Assembly (NCBI GenBank): GCA_017353825.1 | Contig: JAFMSC010000312.1 | Location: 1-5,372 of the forward strand | Reading direction: 5' to 3' | DNA: 5,372 nt | Origin: Hyphomicrobiaceae bacterium | Lineage (GTDB): Bacteria; Pseudomonadota; Alphaproteobacteria; Rhizobiales; Hyphomicrobiaceae | Part shown: positions 4,960-5,372 of the stretch, piece after piece | How positions within the stretch are numbered: the stretch's first letter is position 1 | Layout: every line of letters begins with the position of its first letter | Position numbers and translations under genes: made by a program | The notes under the pieces: model-generated | Told to the model about the DNA's origin: nothing | Seen by the model: only the letters and a program-made list of their open reading frames with translations | Database searches by the model: none

Positions 4960-5372
4960 CTAGGGCATGGGCAGCGCCTCGTGCTCCTTCAACACGCGGC
5001 CGCCTTCCCTGTCCGTCTCGATCAGCTTGACCCGATAGCCCCAAAGCTGGGCCAGATACTGCAGCGTGCGTTCGGCCTCGGCCTTGTCGAGCAGCACGCC
5101 TTTGCGCACGTAGTGGGTGAGCACCAGGCGGCGGCTGCCGGAGAGGTCGGCGTCCGTGATCTGCAGGTCCGGGTCTTGCGCGGCCACGTCGTAGAGCTGC
5201 GCCAGCCGGCGGCGCAGGTCGCGGTAGCCCAGTTCGTTGTGGATGGCGGCGACGTCCATGGTGCTCTCCTTGGCATCGTCGTCCACGGCGAACAGCCGGA
5301 AGTCGCGGATGAGCTTGGGGCTGAGGAACTGGCGGATGAAGCTCTCGTCGCGGTAGTCTACCCAGGCCTGCC
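4960..5372 (-). CDS. SpoVR family protein, C-terminal part (runs off the right edge)
   Basis: The minus strand is open from the window edge down to the TAG stop at 4962-4960, giving the last 136 residues of a protein whose start lies outside the window. Segments such as WVDYRDESFIRQFLSP, LIRDFRLFAVDDD and IHNELGYRDLRRRLAQLY are characteristic of the SpoVR/YcgB family (full length about 470-510 residues). SpoVR is named for a role in Bacillus spore cortex formation. In proteobacteria it usually accompanies the PrkA-type kinase YeaG and the DUF444 protein YeaH in a stress and stationary-phase module; those genes, if present, would lie to the right. The in-frame GTG at 5286 is internal, because the homologous reading continues upstream of it. 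The C-terminus ends ALPMP, and the stop codon lies inside the CTAG flank of the MITE-like element, so the coding end appears just preserved by the insertion. Confidence 0.92.
   Translation of the reverse strand, partial: QAWVDYRDESFIRQFLSPKLIRDFRLFAVDDDAKESTMDVAAIHNELGYRDLRRRLAQLYDVAAQDPDLQITDADLSGSRRLVLTHYVRKGVLLDKAEAERTLQYLAQLWGYRVKLIETDREGGRVLKEHEALPMP

Noticed and set aside
5284..5286. GTG 5286 as the start of a separate 108-residue minus-strand gene
   Set aside because: The reading frame stays open to the window edge, and the upstream 28 residues continue the SpoVR family pattern, so this GTG is an internal valine codon.

Overview
The window is GC-rich, with strong G/C preference at third codon positions. 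It looks like chromosomal DNA of a proteobacterium, most probably a betaproteobacterium of the Burkholderiales/Rhodocyclales type. This rests on the gene families present (DUF3617, a Tat-exported amidohydrolase, a TAXI-type binding protein, SpoVR) and on codon style. The species cannot be named from the sequence alone.

Layout. Bases 1-716 hold no gene I can support: a very GC-rich stretch, then an AT-richer island (about 430-530), then a 14-bp direct repeat (531-560). Bases 717-1265 encode a small secreted DUF3617 protein. Bases 1408-2466 encode an ACMSD-like metal-dependent amidohydrolase with a twin-arginine signal. A 316-bp intergenic region (2467-2782) follows, with a hairpin, two different tandem repeats that share a 17-bp period, and a possible promoter. 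Bases 2783-4189 encode a membrane-anchored TAXI-family solute-binding protein with an unusual C-terminal membrane segment and helical tail, and no TRAP permease gene beside it. Bases 4250-4663, probably in the same operon, encode a 137-residue helical protein of unknown function. On the opposite strand, entering from the right edge, lies the C-terminal end of a SpoVR-family gene (5372 down to 4960).

The junction between the two convergent genes at the right (4664-4959) is the most distinctive part. It holds a possible terminator, a 13-bp tandem repeat built on CCTAGG, and a 192-bp non-coding element with 11-bp terminal inverted repeats flanked by a CTAG direct repeat. This looks like a MITE that inserted exactly on the spoVR stop codon, with the duplication preserving the stop. 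The repeat array runs directly into the insertion target.

Functionally, DUF3617 and the amidohydrolase both act outside the cytoplasm but have no obvious shared pathway. The TAXI protein and the 137-residue protein form a likely two-gene unit. SpoVR belongs to the widespread PrkA/DUF444/SpoVR stress module, whose other members, if present, would lie beyond the right edge. I found no RNA genes, CRISPR array or intact transposase. The candidates for something undescribed are the MITE plus minisatellite at the spoVR end and the orphan TAXI protein with its small partner.
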